Positions 43,783 to 55,742 are shown, counted from the stretch's first letter. The stretch is DNA of 64,000 nt from Azolla caroliniana (GCA_043228905.1 JBHGNT010000022.1:3782001-3846000); one strand, 5' to 3'. Numbers and translations: made by a program. Notes: generated from the letters alone by a model not told the origin.

Positions 43783-45810
43783 ACTGAGTTCAGACTTAGC
43801 CGGTAACCTCTGCATTTCTCCAGGCATAATTGGAGATGGTTAAGATGTTCTCCTTTCCTGATGTACACCGCAAAGTCATCCAAGAACACCTGCATAAATG
43901 TTAAGATAAATTCCCCGAAAATTTTCATGATGATTCGTTGGATTGTTGCCGGTGTCGTCTTCAATCCGAACATCATCACGACCACTACAAAGACTCCCCA
44001 TTTGGTGACGAATGTTGTTTTCTCTTGATCGTCCGAGTGCATCCTGATTTGGTTATACCCGTTGAATCCGTCGAGGAAGCTATACACCTCGTGGCCTACT
44101 ACCGCATCCAAGACTCCATCCATGAAAGGGAGCGGAAATGCATCGGTGATAGTGGCAACATTCAATTTCCGGTAATCCACACAGACCCGGATCTTTCCAT
44201 TCTTCTTCGGTCCCACCACAATCGGGCTTAGCCAGGTGGCTTTCTTCACCGGCCCAATGAACCCAACCCTCAACAACTTGTCGATCTCCTCTTTTACTTT
44301 AGCCGCGTATTTCGGATTCATCCGGTAACGTCTCTGCACTACCAGAGTCACATCCTTGCTTAAATGAATCTGGTGCTGATATAATTGTGGGTCCAATCCC
44401 CGCATGTCTTCATATGACCACGCAAATATGTCCCGGGATTCTTTCAATAATGTGACCATTGCCGATTTCTCCTCCGGTGGCATTTCTTTGGCCACATGCA
44501 CCGGTCTTGTTTTTTTGTCAATTCCCAAATTCACTTCTTCCAAATGTGATGCTTTCACCCATTGTGATACCGCCATCTCCCGCTCTAGGGCCTCTTGTGC
44601 TTGTTGCAATTCCCAGATCGCGTCCCTGTCTAGCTCCTCACCGACATCCTCCGGTTGCACAATATATGGGGAGACCGCCTCTACAACGTCCACTTCGAAT
44701 AGAGGGACTATCCTTGGGTTTTCATCAAGGTAGCGATCTACCTCCTCATCGGCAAGCCCTTCCAACATGTTCACGCTTTCGGCATATAACAGTGTTACTT
44801 CCTTGCTTGGACCCGCTTGAGTGTTATTGCTAGGGCCGGACAACAGCCTAACACAGGGTGTCCACTTAAGACACGTCACCAAAGGGTGGTACGGCAGAAT
44901 GACTTACGGCACAACACTTAATTAGACCTTAATCGATTACTTAGCCATCCGTAATTAACACGCGTAAGATATAACAATGAATACAGAACGGTAATCAACA
45001 CTGGAAGATTAAGACAATAAGCTTTATTAATTATCCGCTCCTGATTACATTGTAACCGGGCCTTTATATAGGTCTCCGGTGCGAAATACAAAACGGTGCC
45101 AACCGGCACCTTTACGGGATCATTCCGGATCCGGATCAGCATACAGATTCTAGTCCGTCCGTCCACATCTTCTTATATAATAATATATATATTAAGACTA
45201 CTAATTACAACAGTTCCCGAATAACTATTCCTTTTACACTCTGGTTTGGACCTCCTTAAGCCTTCTTGTCGGTTAGTAACATTGAGGGTGCATGGGTACT
45301 CTTACCTTAGTTTTCCCCCTTCGAAACGTAATGTTCTTCTTCTGCCAGTTCTGTTTGATGTGGGTGGTCTGTAACCATGGTCGTCCCAGCAACAATGGAT
45401 ATGTCTCCCTGCACGTTCAGCTGGAGTACGATGGCAGAAATCCGGAAAGCATGGCCTCCGATTGTCACCTCCAAATCCCAGATCAATCCGGCCGGTCTTA
45501 CTGAGCTGGTGTCCGCCATCCGGAGCCAGAACGGGCATGGTTCCCATTCTTGGATTCCAAGCGTGTTGCATGTTCAGAGGCTTATTACGTTTACTCCCGA
45601 TCCGCCATCGACGATCGTCCCTGGTACTTTCTGTCCTTTGATAATGGTGGTGATTGCGGGACTGCTAGTATCCACCACTATCGGCCCTTCCTCCGGATTT
45701 GAAAAGAACGCCGGAGCCGGTGTGGTACTTGGTGGGGCCAATGCCGATTTTAAACCATCGGTGAATCGGGGCACCAATTGCAGTAACTGACCCAGTGGTA
45801 GCATGATCTG
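43783..45810 (-). pseudogene. Gypsy W protease and RT fragment (split by a solo LTR)
   Basis: Protease GTIVDGGSGVNVISL lies at about 45620-45580; MADTSSVRPAGLIWDLEV and the linker follow, then the solo LTR at 44822-45281. The frame resumes with LLYAESVNMLEGLADEE. RT has CVDYRKLNVATITDAFPLPF and TFMQVFLDDFAVYIRKGEH (catalytic DD intact), and ends at 43783. A frame difference exists across the solo LTR region. Confidence 0.88.
44822..45281 (-). repeat. Solo gypsy LTR (Z/W type) inside W
   Basis: TSD TTGAG is at 44817-44821 and 45282-45286. In plus sense it runs TGTTATTGCTAGGGCC to GGTTAGTAACA. It shares GGGCCGGACAA, CCTAACACAGGGTGTC and ACACGCGTAAGATATAACAAT with the LTRs of Z. A third member of this lineage therefore inserted in W and then lost its interior. 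Confidence 0.92.
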
Positions 45811-45839
45811 GCATTCCTGTAATACCTACCATGTGGGGT

Positions 45840-47860
45840 TCTCCTACTGCATCGTCTCTGTAGGTTCCTCCAATGCATTCCTTTGCTCCTTCAGTTTGGT
45901 GACATTCCGTTCATTTGCCTTTTCGATCCATTCCATAGCTTGTTTGCGGATAGTTTCCTGAGCCTCGCATTCGGCCATCTTTCCCTTCGATCTAGTGGTG
46001 ACTTGTTGGATGTCCGCCACTTCCGCGACCACCATGTTGACTGCCGGTCATTCTTCGTTACTCTTTACCGGACATTGGTTGATGTAGTGTCCCTCCTAGC
46101 GGCAATAGTAGCAATACACCTTCCGTGTATTGCTAGACTCTGCTTTTTGCATGGTACCCGGTTGAAATCCAGATACTTCCCGGCTAGGCTCCTCTACTCT
46201 TCTTTGTTCCGTTTGACGCTAGTTATGCTTCTATCTGGCCCTCGTTGGTAATCCTTTGCCAGCTCCTGATGATCCTCTTTCCGAGCCTTCTGTTTTTTAT
46301 TATAGCGTCGATTGTTCCGGTATCCTTGCCGGCGCCGATCTTCATAGTTTCCCCGTTGATCCTCTCTTCTCCAATTATAGCCAGGGGAGTAATCTCGATC
46401 ATAACAATCATCGTTATAGTCGCGGCTTCTCTCGCTCCAGTCCCGATCATAATCATCCCGTCGATCATTGTATCAGACGTCTTGTACCGGTCGGTAGCGA
46501 TCGTCTCGCCGAAATCGTTCTTCTTTGTCTTCTTGGTCGTTCCGAGTCTCAATGTGCTAGACTGGTGCAGCTTGCCGATTCAGCAAGTTGTACTCGCAAC
46601 GGTCCATTGTGTGTGACCGGGAATGGCATAGCATGCACTACAATCTCATCGTGCACTCTATTGTTGAGTGCCCGGGGTTAAGGCACGCCGTGCATTCGAC
46701 CACCAGGCGAAAGCGTAGGTCCTCTTCGGTAGGGAGTGTTCTTTGGAGTGCTCCCATCGTCAAGCACGAACTAGTTTTGTCCATTTCCATGACCCGGTCA
46801 ATGACCTGGCCTATTGTGCTAGTCCGAAAATCTATGACCGCACACACGGTTCGGAGAGGTTCCCGGAGCATTGCCAAAAATACCACTTTCGCTTCTTCTT
46901 CTAGCGATGCTCTAGTGAGTTGACTATGCATCGTCTGGAACTGGATAACGAACTGTTGAATGGTTTTTGACGGGTCCTGTCGTGTCGTATAAAATTGGCC
47001 GACAATCTCTCTTTGATCCACCTATCTGTGGAAGAAGCGTAGAAATCTAGTCTTTAAATCTTCAAACATGGCGATACTATCGGGGAGGTGCTTGGAGTGC
47101 CAACGTGCCACGGGTCCCTCCAAAGTCATGCCGAATTCCGCAATTTTTTATCGTTCTGCCTCTACTTCGTTCAGTCTTTGGGAGACATGATTCGCCTCCC
47201 AAGTTTGGAGAAATGTGTATACATGGGCTTCTGCGTCCGGGTCACATCTCGATACCTTGGATATTGGTAAAGCATTGTGTCATCGTCTTCGTGTGTTGTC
47301 GGGGCCGGTGTTGGAACTCGCTCCTCCTGTTCCGTCGGTGACTCGAGCTGTGGTATCGGAACTCACTCCTCCTCTTGGTGGTCTGTGCCGGTCATTTTGT
47401 TTGGAGCTTCCGGTTTTGTTGTTTCCGGCTCTGGTTTTGTTATTTTTGGCTCCGGTTTTGTTGTTTCCGACTCCGGTGTCAGTATGTGGTCCGACTCGTC
47501 GTCTTCCGGGTCGTCTGGTGTATTGTGGCTACTACGATAATTCGATTGGACACTATGTTCGTCGTTTGAATCTGATTCGATGGCAGAGAACGCTTAAGAA
47601 CCGTCATCTCTTACGGCAAGTGTCTGCAGAATGGACTCCGCTTTCTACGGACTGCTCAGACTACTTCCTTCGCCCGGGTGGTGGTTTTGTTGCAATCGGA
47701 GTGACTCCTCCGCGACCCGTCGAATCACTCTAGAAAAAGACCGATTTGACCAGATCTCCTCCGCCGCCTATTGGTAAGCCTCCCGCTTCCGCAATCCCTT
47801 GGCGAGTCTTCTCGCCTGCTCGGCCATTGGGTCATTTGTCAGTCTATTCATTTATTCCCC
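45840..47860 (-). pseudogene. Gypsy W gag
   Basis: It starts near 47850 (MNRLTNDPMAEQARRLAKG). The N-terminal part has acidic repeats with KPEPE units, and a SNYRSSHNTPDDPEDDE block shared with Z. Capsid-like QQFVIQFQTMHSQLTRASLEEE and a knuckle CTACLNPGHSTIEC (near 46690-46650) follow. An Arg/Asp-rich stretch reads IDAIIKNR in a shifted frame. Many stops and frame changes are present. Confidence 0.8.
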
Positions 47861-47910
47861 CGTTGTTCACTGCACTTTTTTTGCAGGAATCGTGGTCGCC
47901 AAAATTGCGT

Positions 47911-48382
47911 TGTTAATCCAGGGCTGGACAAGCCACTAACACAGGGTGTCCCTCTAGAACACTTCACTAAAGGGGTGGTACGGTAAGGAATGTGTAGACC
48001 GTAATACAAAACTGATCCTTCCCAGTTACTATCCAGAATGATTAACTTGATACACACGTATGATAATCACATTAAGCACAAAACGGCATTAACAAGATAA
48101 ACAATACGTAAAGCCACAACACTTCTCTATTAATTATCTATTGTTAATTACATCATCTCTAGATCCTTTTACAGGTATCCGGTTGTGTTACAAACCAATG
48201 CCAACCGGCAACTGGCTACGAACCAGTCCATATACGGATCGGCATAGCGATTCCGAGTCCATCCGTCCGATCTTATAATTATCATAATTTATCTAATTAC
48301 AACTCCCAAAACCGGCTCCCCGTTCATACTCAGGCCTAACCGGCCAACATCTCTTGCTCCTTTCGAATATTGGTTTGCTACA
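47911..48382 (-). repeat. 5' LTR of gypsy W
   Basis: In plus sense it runs TGTTAATCCAGGGC to GGTTTGCTACA. The primer region TTTTGGCGACCACG lies just inside (about 47890-47905), as in Z. Confidence 0.85.
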
Positions 48383-49557
48383 TTGGTCTATCGGTAAACC
48401 AAACAACTTAATCTCATTGATGACCACCATTCTCACTATATGTATTAATAAGAAAAGGTTCTCAATGAAAGTAATCAATCTAATATAGATTACAATAAGA
48501 AATGGTAGCCTAATGTTACCAAATGGGACCTGCAAGCGTAATAATCAACACTCATATTAGTAATTTCATAGTGAAGGGAAAGTATCATTTTCGATATGAA
48601 AACACAATAATATTACAGAAAGATGATTATGAATCATTCTTACAAGGAATAAGAACGTGAGCTTGAATAGAACAAGGAATCACAATTTCATAATTCCATG
48701 AGAAAACCATGAACAAGAAAACCATCACTTCATAAACAAGAAAACCATGATTTCATATATTCCAACGATGAGATGGACGAAGAAGAAAGACGAACATTAA
48801 ATAAATCTACATGAGAAAATGTGAAGAAAGATGAGATGAGGAAGACACTCCCCTATCATTACATGCTTACAATTCATGGAAATCCAAGATAGGAGGACTA
48901 GTGTTGGAAGAAGCATAACCAAATTTGAGGTAGGAGGATTCGTGTTGGAAGACGCCTCCAATATGAGATAGATGGACTCGTATTGGAAGAAACTTCAAAT
49001 TTGAAGTAAGAGGATTAGTGTCTAAAGAAACTTCAAATTTGAGATAGGAAGATGGGTATTGGCAAACCCTTCATATTTGAGTTCTCGCAATGATTAATGG
49101 AAGAAGCTCTAGCAACATCGTTAGGAGAGAACTCATGATGGAGAACTATGTTCATGAACAATGAGGAAAACGATTAAGGCATATGGTTTAAATCTTAGTA
49201 AGGAGTTCAAGAGTCATGCATAAGGTGAAAATCTACGATACGCTTTGACTCTATTAGACAAAGAATGAGGAAGAAAAAGCGTCAAAATTGACTAGGTTAA
49301 ACTTGAAAAAGCCCTAAATTGAATGTGAGGGGAAAATAGCCCCCCAAAATGGTAAGATCTTCTCACAACCATTTCACCCCATTTCCTATCTTTAATGCAT
49401 ATTGTACTTACCCCACCCCACTCCCTAAAACTATACTTTTTGTCGATTTTTTTTTTCTTATTTTTAACACTAACAATATGAAAAGTAGCCATGTTTTTTT
49501 TGGCCAAAAACAATACTTTTTTGGTACACCACGTGCTTTAACCAGAGAAAATATGGT
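48383..49557. other. AT-rich stretch right of W, with a degenerate short repeat
   Basis: No convincing coding sequence is seen. 48890-49090 has several imperfect copies of a unit with GGAGGATTCGTGTTGGAAGA and CTTCAAATTTGAG. TTGAAAAAGCCCTAAA (49303-49318) is the exact reverse complement of 39038-39053. If the ParB-methylase gene continues to the right, this is its intron. Confidence 0.5.
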
Positions 49558-50141
49558 TTGATAAAGACTATCATGAAGCTCGAAGTCAAGGATAAAAAAA
49601 AAATCCAAAAGAATTTGAATGAGTACAAAAGGTTTCTTCAAAGAAAGAGAAGAATATGGGAAGTTACTCAACAATTTCTCCAAATGCAAGAAAAAGCACA
49701 TACATGTGCTAAATTTTGGGGAAATGTGTTGAGTTATGGCAAGTTAACCCTTCTTGACTTGTCTATACCCAAAAGATGCGTAAAAGCAAAATGTTGTGTT
49801 ACAGTTAGATGCAAGATATGGAAAAATGGTTCGGTAGATGGAACCTAACACACTTGCTTCATGGTGCATCACTATATTCCTCTCTAAATGAGTCCCTTTT
49901 GCAATGCCAATATATAATGGTATGGGACAAATGTGGAGGCTCACACTTCACACATTATACAACACATGTTGCACCTAATTACAAAACCATATTCTTCGCA
50001 AAATGGGGAAACTGTACACATCGATACATGTTAGAGCCCATCCCATTGTCTATCATTCGAACCATTGCTTCCATGCAACTTAGTTCACATACATTACAAT
50101 GGGAGCCGAGGTGTTGGAGCACAAGTGATGAGAGTGGTTGA
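49558..50141 (+). pseudogene. Possible C-terminal methyltransferase piece of the ParB-methylase gene
   Basis: An open stretch gives KFWGNVLSYGKLTLLDLSIP, then a shifted frame at about 49800 gives VLQLDARYGKMVR, and a further shift gives RWNLTHLLHGASLYSS, running to HRYMLEPIPLSIIRTIASM and a stop at 50139. The order (G-x-LTLLDL, then LxLDxRYxxMVxRW) looks like the motif I region and the following acidic strand of DPPY-type methylases, which is what the gene left of W lacks. The usual Gly-rich loop of motif I is not evident. The assignment is an inference from order and position; the stretch could be unrelated. Confidence 0.35.
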
Positions 50142-53100
50142 CTATGCACAATTTTCCTTAAACAAGTTCAAGACTCTGAGTATCACACTTTAATACAATG
50201 CTCTACCTTTTATCATATTTGACCATGCTTTCCACTCATCTTTGACAAAATCTAATCCTTGCACGAACTTCTCTCTCAACCACAACATGCACTCTCGATT
50301 GCAACATTCATTGGTAAAGTTCTTGAACATCGAGTCACTACTCACTTTCGCATGTATTACATGAAATGTAACATTTTTTGTCTCATTGGTCATATTTGAC
50401 CTCCGAGGACAATAAAAGAAGCTTTCTAGCTATCTATCTATCTATCTCCCCTATTTCCTTCCATTGTTACGCTCATGTGCTTGCTCTATCCACTACTATT
50501 TCGTCTATTCCCTTTCATCATCACTATTTATCTTGCTCTTCCTATTGCTAACTTGCCTCAATTCTGACAAATGAATGCAAGTACAAGACAAATCAATTAC
50601 ATGTTGGACAAGGATATTGGGAGTACATTGCAGCAAATTCAGCAATGTACGAAATCCGAATGAATGTAGATTACATGGGTTGGAAGCAAGTGTCGAAGTA
50701 ATGAAAACCTAAGTATGACCTAATCCCTCAAAGACCTAAAAGATGGTACACCATCACTACATCAAAGCATGTAAACAATGACAAAGTCAAAATAATACCA
50801 TAGCACTCAAAGACGTAATTATGTAGTATACAACTTCAATCCTTAACAACAAAGATGCTAACTATATTGATAAGGATATTATATAGAGGATCATGGAAAA
50901 GAGTACTCTTATCTCTTTCCCTTTCTCAATCTAAAGAAGACTAACAAACCCTCTAAACCCAAAGTTCCTCGTAAATATATTTAGTCTTGGAGAATCTACA
51001 ATACGTGGGCCTAATCTTTGCTTTGCCTCTAGTGGGTCCTATTTACATCAATGAGCAATACATTGCAACATGTATTGCTTGCCCCGCATGTTGCAAGATC
51101 ACATGTTGGGCTACATACAAAATGCCAATATGCTAATGCATGTTAAGACAACCTATGCAAAATATGGGCCTCCAACACATGCCCAAAGGCTTTAGCTCAT
51201 ATAAGAGTTGAACAAGATACATCAAAAGAGTATGTCAAACAATGATTGCACCTTGAATATCAATAAGCTTTTGCAATTCGCTCATCTCACTCAATATGAG
51301 AGCCAGTGAGGAAGAGATAGTGACCAACATTTGTATAATTGGAGTAGCACAATGATTTGGTTTGCTAAGGCACACCACCATCATTTTATGATCTAAGATC
51401 AATGTTGCTAATCGAGAAAAAACACTAATGAAATAAGAATTTTGGTTCAAAAAACATGATGCGCTATGTTTTGACTTAAATAATGAGCACATAAGAGGTA
51501 GAGGACAAAGCTTTGCTAGTGGCAAAATAATTGAAGAGGGCAATATATACATTTACGAGATGCAAACTTTCGATTCCACCAAGTTGAGAAGGGAACTCTA
51601 GAAATAGGGGGTCATGGTCTGAAACCATGAAACAGTAATTGTGCCACAACAAAAAGAGTGAGACCATAGCACTACCCTTAGAGAGTCAATGGTAATAAAG
51701 ATTGCATGGCAACAAACAAAAAGTAGAGAAAAAAGCTAAGGAAACAATAGACGTAGAATCAAGGTAATGACTATAACACAAGGGAGCATTACCGACAAGT
51801 TCTTTGACTGAAAATGCACTAAATATCACAAAATATGTGCAACATTAACCACAACATGGAACATTGGCTGCAATTTTTTAGCATTATTTCAAGACTAGAA
51901 AGCAAGGTTGAACATCGCCTTACAAAATATGCATTTTTTACACATTTCTTCCATTTTTGAAAAAAGAAATTTGTAAGGGAGTTTCAAAATCGTCCTTCCC
52001 TTATAACTTTTCTTTGACATACCAAGCTAACCAAACATTAAGCACTCTCTTGGACAAGTATTTACATCACATTTCTTCTATTTTTGAAAAAAGAAGTTTG
52101 TAAGGGAGTTACAAAATCTTCCTTCCCTTATAACCTTTCTTTGACATACCAAGCTAACCAAACATTAAGCACTCTCTCTCTCTCTTTGACAAGTATATAT
52201 ATATATATATTTGTCCAAAAGTTTGTCCAAAAGGTTGTGTAAGAGGACAAAGGTATGGAAGATAAAGCACTCAACATTATGGGCATGTGAAGAAACAAGA
52301 CATTACATGCTAAATCACAACATTGCTTTTGCAATTTACACATAGCTAACTATACATTCATGGTTCATACATTCCCATTCTCTATTTGTAGATACGCACA
52401 TTTAAATCACTTCACAATGCAAATATCAACAGATCCTCCTTAAAATATGGCTTCTTACTAATATTTTTACTCAAAAGCTGGAAGACAATAAAAAAATACC
52501 CATCTCCATCATAATCAAGAAAAGAAGCGACCAATCCAAGAGCATGCAATTCTCTTTTCACCTGCTGCTCTATTTATCAAGCTTACATCAATACTCTTGT
52601 TGCTTGCAACTCTTGCAGCCACTTGTAATTCAGTGCACTTTGTCCAAAATGTCTATCGTACTTTTACAATGGTTCTGATCAATCACTATACCCTCCTATG
52701 CATGGAAGGTGGAGTATACTGTGATGGATTATTAGGGGTTGGCCATTCCTTAAGTTTCAATACATGGTCATGTCACCCCATGGACTGATACCTTCTTCTA
52801 ATAATCATTGAAAAAACTTCTCTAGTTGCGTAAGTGTCCATTAAGGATCTTGATCGTACATCAGGACCTTGTGTTTCAGTGTGAAAGTGGACACATATTG
52901 TGGCAGATGCTAAGTAGTTAGTATGGTTTCCATGTCCTTATGCAGCAAACGAGATTAAGAGAGAATATTGATTTTCTTTGTCTTTTGAAACATAAATTAT
53001 GATCAATAAAAAACAAATAATACAAAAAATTGAATCTTCTATATTCAGTAAGAAATAAACAACTGGTTAACAAAGCTTTTATGGTTGTTCCGTGGAGGAA

Positions 53101-53576
53101 TGAGCCATAAGCCCTATAAAAAAACCAATAATTCAGCTGAATAGCTTTAACAGGATTAACCTGATATCAATACACACAAATAACAAGAGTTGCTAAAAAT
53201 ACCCCAATTTGCTTCAAAAAGGCACCTAGTTGGGGATGAAAGGAAAAACAGGTCATCCATGTGAAAATAACCTGAAAAAACAGCAACTCCTTGTGGCTTG
53301 TTGTAGATCATAGTCACCAGTATAAAGCTCAAAAATCCGCCAATTATAGTAATTGACGAACCCAAAAATCAAACTTCAGACATTTTATTTTTCTACATAT
53401 CCAGCAATCTTTGCTGCAATTGTAGTAGTACTAATACTTCAATATTAACCACCAAATTCCCTTTGATTGCCCTCCCTTGTATTAAGTATGCTTTTTCTAC
53501 TGCTCTTTAATGAGTTGTTTTGACTGCCAGTAGAGAATAGCATTTGCAACCTTATCTTTTCTATATCTCCTTGTTT
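50142..53576. other. AT-rich intergenic DNA left of the EBF gene
   Basis: No gene is recognised. Short open frames here (for example 50190-50393 minus and 52597-52788 plus) have no motif I know. It holds a CTAT run near 50429-50448, a 128-bp tandem duplication at 51941-52196, and the 3' UTR and terminator of the EBF gene at its right end. Confidence 0.5.
51941..52196. repeat. Tandem duplication of a 128-bp unit
   Basis: Two copies start at 51941 and 52069, both with CACATTTCTTC..TTTTTGAAAAAAG, AAGGGAGTT.CAAAATC and CATACCAAGCTAACC. The second has an expanded CT run near 52173-52183. Confidence 0.9.
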
Positions 53577-55742
53577 TCAGTAGAGAATGGCACACTTTTG
53601 CATCCTCGATTTAAAACCAATAAGAAAGGTTTCAGGCATACCTCGGCAATTCTTCAGATTCAAATCAAGAAGATTCTTACACTTCTTCTGGATAAGAGGC
53701 AATATCTTGTGGGTGACACCTCGACAGCCACATAGGTTTAGTGAGCTGAGAGTGTCACCTGTTGCCTCAACCAACTGTTTTATTCCTTCATTGCTCACTG
53801 CACACATCGAAAGATCTAAATCTTCCAAAGATTGACAATGTCTTGCAATGGAATGAACTGCGTGATCTGATATCATCTTGCAACCATCCAATACCAAGTT
53901 TCTCAAAGAATTACCGCATTGATTAACAATAGCACATATAGCTCGGTCAGAGAGTCGCACACACCCACTGATATTGACACTCGTCAGCTCACGATTGGCT
54001 GTTGAAAGGAATGCAAGCATGCCTTCATCTGTTATATCCGCAAGCCCAGTAAAATCTATTTTTGTCGTCTGTGGGCATAACCAACCAAGCAGAGCTAAGC
54101 ATAAGTCTCCCACACCAGGACAGTTGGCAAGGCAAATCGATTCTACAGTCGAAACATGAGAATCACTTGAAGGATGGAACAACTGTACCTCATTCATGCC
54201 TCCACATTTCTTCACTTGGATTTCTTTCAGTTTCCCACCTTTGTTAGAGAGAGAGGCGACTAGACCCATTCCTGATATGAATCTGCATTTCTCTATCTGC
54301 AACACCTCTAAAGATAAAGCACTTTGCATGAAGAGCGCCAATCCCTTGTCACTAATGTGGTCACATTTGGAAAGCAATATATTCTTTAGATTTTGACAAT
54401 TTTTTCCCAACAAACCAAGTGCCTCATTAGTGAAATGCTTACATGAGGTGATAAGAATCCGCTTCAAAGACTGCATGGGTGTTTCCATTCCAAATGACAT
54501 AAATCCTTCTCTAGTAATGAAATTGAGAGAATGGAGACTCAGCCACGTCAGAGCCCTTGAGTTAATCCCTATAGAAGTTAGAGTCCTCTTTGTCACCTTC
54601 AGGCCTTCTAGTTTAAGCATTCTAAGCTTAATGAGCTTGCTCAATGCTATCATAATTCCATCATCATCTATCATTGGACAATTCCGAATATATAGAGAAA
54701 CTATGAGTTGACAAGAGTCCCCAAAAGCAATCAAGGCCATATTACCAATATTTTCGCACTCATCTAAGCTTAAAAAAGATACAAGGGGGCAATTGTTTGC
54801 AATCGCTTTCATACCTGAATCTCCTAACAGAGGACACTTGAAGAGATTTAACTTCTCTAACAGAGGGCATCCCTTTCCTATGGCATATAACCCCTCATTT
54901 GTGACATTAGGGCAATCCCACAAAGAAAGGACCCGAAGAGATGAGCACGACATACCGATGGCAGAAATGCCCACATCCGTAACTCCCACCGTCAAACCGA
55001 CAGCTGAGCTACCTCTAATGCATAGTTTTCCAAGCCCTCCACGAGCTGATGTGCCGACAGCTATCGCAGCTAATCTGACATCAGATGCCTTTCTTCCTGC
55101 CAATGTTCGGGACAGATCTCCCAGAGCCAAGTCTAAATGCTCATCTTCTCTTTCACCATCACCACCACTACCACATGATTTAGCTGGATATTTGAAGTTG
55201 TGTGGGCGTGGTTCTTCTGTAGAACATTTTTCCTTGTAATGCATGTGACTCTGTAACATTAGCCAACGCCGAGAGACGGATGCACAAGAAGCTCTGTCGT
55301 ATGGCGTTGGAAGAAAGCCAAAAATATGACAGAGTAATTCTTCTGGGAGAGAATTAATGAGGTCTCTTGTTGTGTTGCTTCGTTTTTTCTTGTTAAATGG
55401 GATAGGTTCAGAAAGCTTCTCACCGTACAGAGAAACGTCCACATGAGGAAAATGTGGAGGATAACCATCTCTGGATATTGGTTGATATTGAAGATTTTGT
55501 CGGAAATCCCACACTGATCGAGGGATATTCCGGCACCTTTGATGATGATAGCTATGAAATGCACGAAAAACCTCATCCACAGATAGAATTCTACGCCCTG
55601 GAGAAAGACCATTACCATTACTGCCTAATGATGACAGAACATGTAGCAGTTTTACAGATTCTGGTTCAGGTTCGGAAGTATCTACTAGCGAGTGTGTAAA
55701 GCGGGTGTCCACCAGCAGATTTGCTGCATTCTTGGTACACAT
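53577..55742 (-). CDS. EBF: EIN3-binding F-box protein (EBF1/2-like), F-box plus LRR
   Basis: This is the substrate receptor of an SCF ubiquitin ligase that marks EIN3/EIL factors for breakdown and so dampens ethylene signalling; it acts in the nucleus. The 721-residue frame has no internal stop. A basic KKKRSN stretch (about 118-123) precedes the F-box (127-170: INSLPEELLCHIFGFL and CASVSRRWLML). The family signature follows (LSRTLAGRKASDVRLAAIA, then GLGKLCIRG, 210-243). About 18 Cys-type leucine-rich repeats then run to the end, each with a CxxLxxLxLxxC-like core, and the C-terminus is CAILY. Flowering-plant EBFs are about 620-650 residues, so the N-terminus is about 80-100 longer here. 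ATG 55742 follows an in-frame TGA nine bases upstream. A good acceptor (TTTATAG) ends at 55753, so the ATG is near the start of exon 2. It is the only intact-looking host gene in the window. Confidence 0.95.
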   Translation of the reverse strand: MCTKNAANLLVDTRFTHSLVDTSEPEPESVKLLHVLSSLGSNGNGLSPGRRILSVDEVFRAFHSYHHQRCRNIPRSVWDFRQNLQYQPISRDGYPPHFPHVDVSLYGEKLSEPIPFNKKKRSNTTRDLINSLPEELLCHIFGFLPTPYDRASCASVSRRWLMLQSHMHYKEKCSTEEPRPHNFKYPAKSCGSGGDGEREDEHLDLALGDLSRTLAGRKASDVRLAAIAVGTSARGGLGKLCIRGSSAVGLTVGVTDVGISAIGMSCSSLRVLSLWDCPNVTNEGLYAIGKGCPLLEKLNLFKCPLLGDSGMKAIANNCPLVSFLSLDECENIGNMALIAFGDSCQLIVSLYIRNCPMIDDDGIMIALSKLIKLRMLKLEGLKVTKRTLTSIGINSRALTWLSLHSLNFITREGFMSFGMETPMQSLKRILITSCKHFTNEALGLLGKNCQNLKNILLSKCDHISDKGLALFMQSALSLEVLQIEKCRFISGMGLVASLSNKGGKLKEIQVKKCGGMNEVQLFHPSSDSHVSTVESICLANCPGVGDLCLALLGWLCPQTTKIDFTGLADITDEGMLAFLSTANRELTSVNISGCVRLSDRAICAIVNQCGNSLRNLVLDGCKMISDHAVHSIARHCQSLEDLDLSMCAVSNEGIKQLVEATGDTLSSLNLCGCRGVTHKILPLIQKKCKNLLDLNLKNCRGMPETFLIGFKSRMQKCAILY

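Larger units (their letters stand above)
43783..48382 (-). mobile_element. Ty3/gypsy element W, relative of Z, 3' half missing
   Basis: The 5' LTR is 47911-48382; gag, protease and half of RT follow leftwards. The element stops abruptly near 43783 within RT (after CRGYRLSLN), so the rest of RT, RNase H, integrase and the 3' LTR are gone. It lies where an intron of the ParB-methylase gene begins. Its protein blocks match Z (MADTSSVRPAGLI, NMLEGLADEE), so both belong to one lineage. It is more decayed than Z. Confidence 0.88.

Noticed and set aside
50190-50393. Minus-strand frame with WLREKFVQGLDFVKDEW as a gene fragment
   Set aside because: It looks protein-like but is short, without neighbours in frame or a known motif. 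It was left as unassigned intergenic DNA.
52597-52788. 63-codon frame as a gene
   Set aside because: No motif, no splice context, and length expected by chance in this AT-rich stretch.
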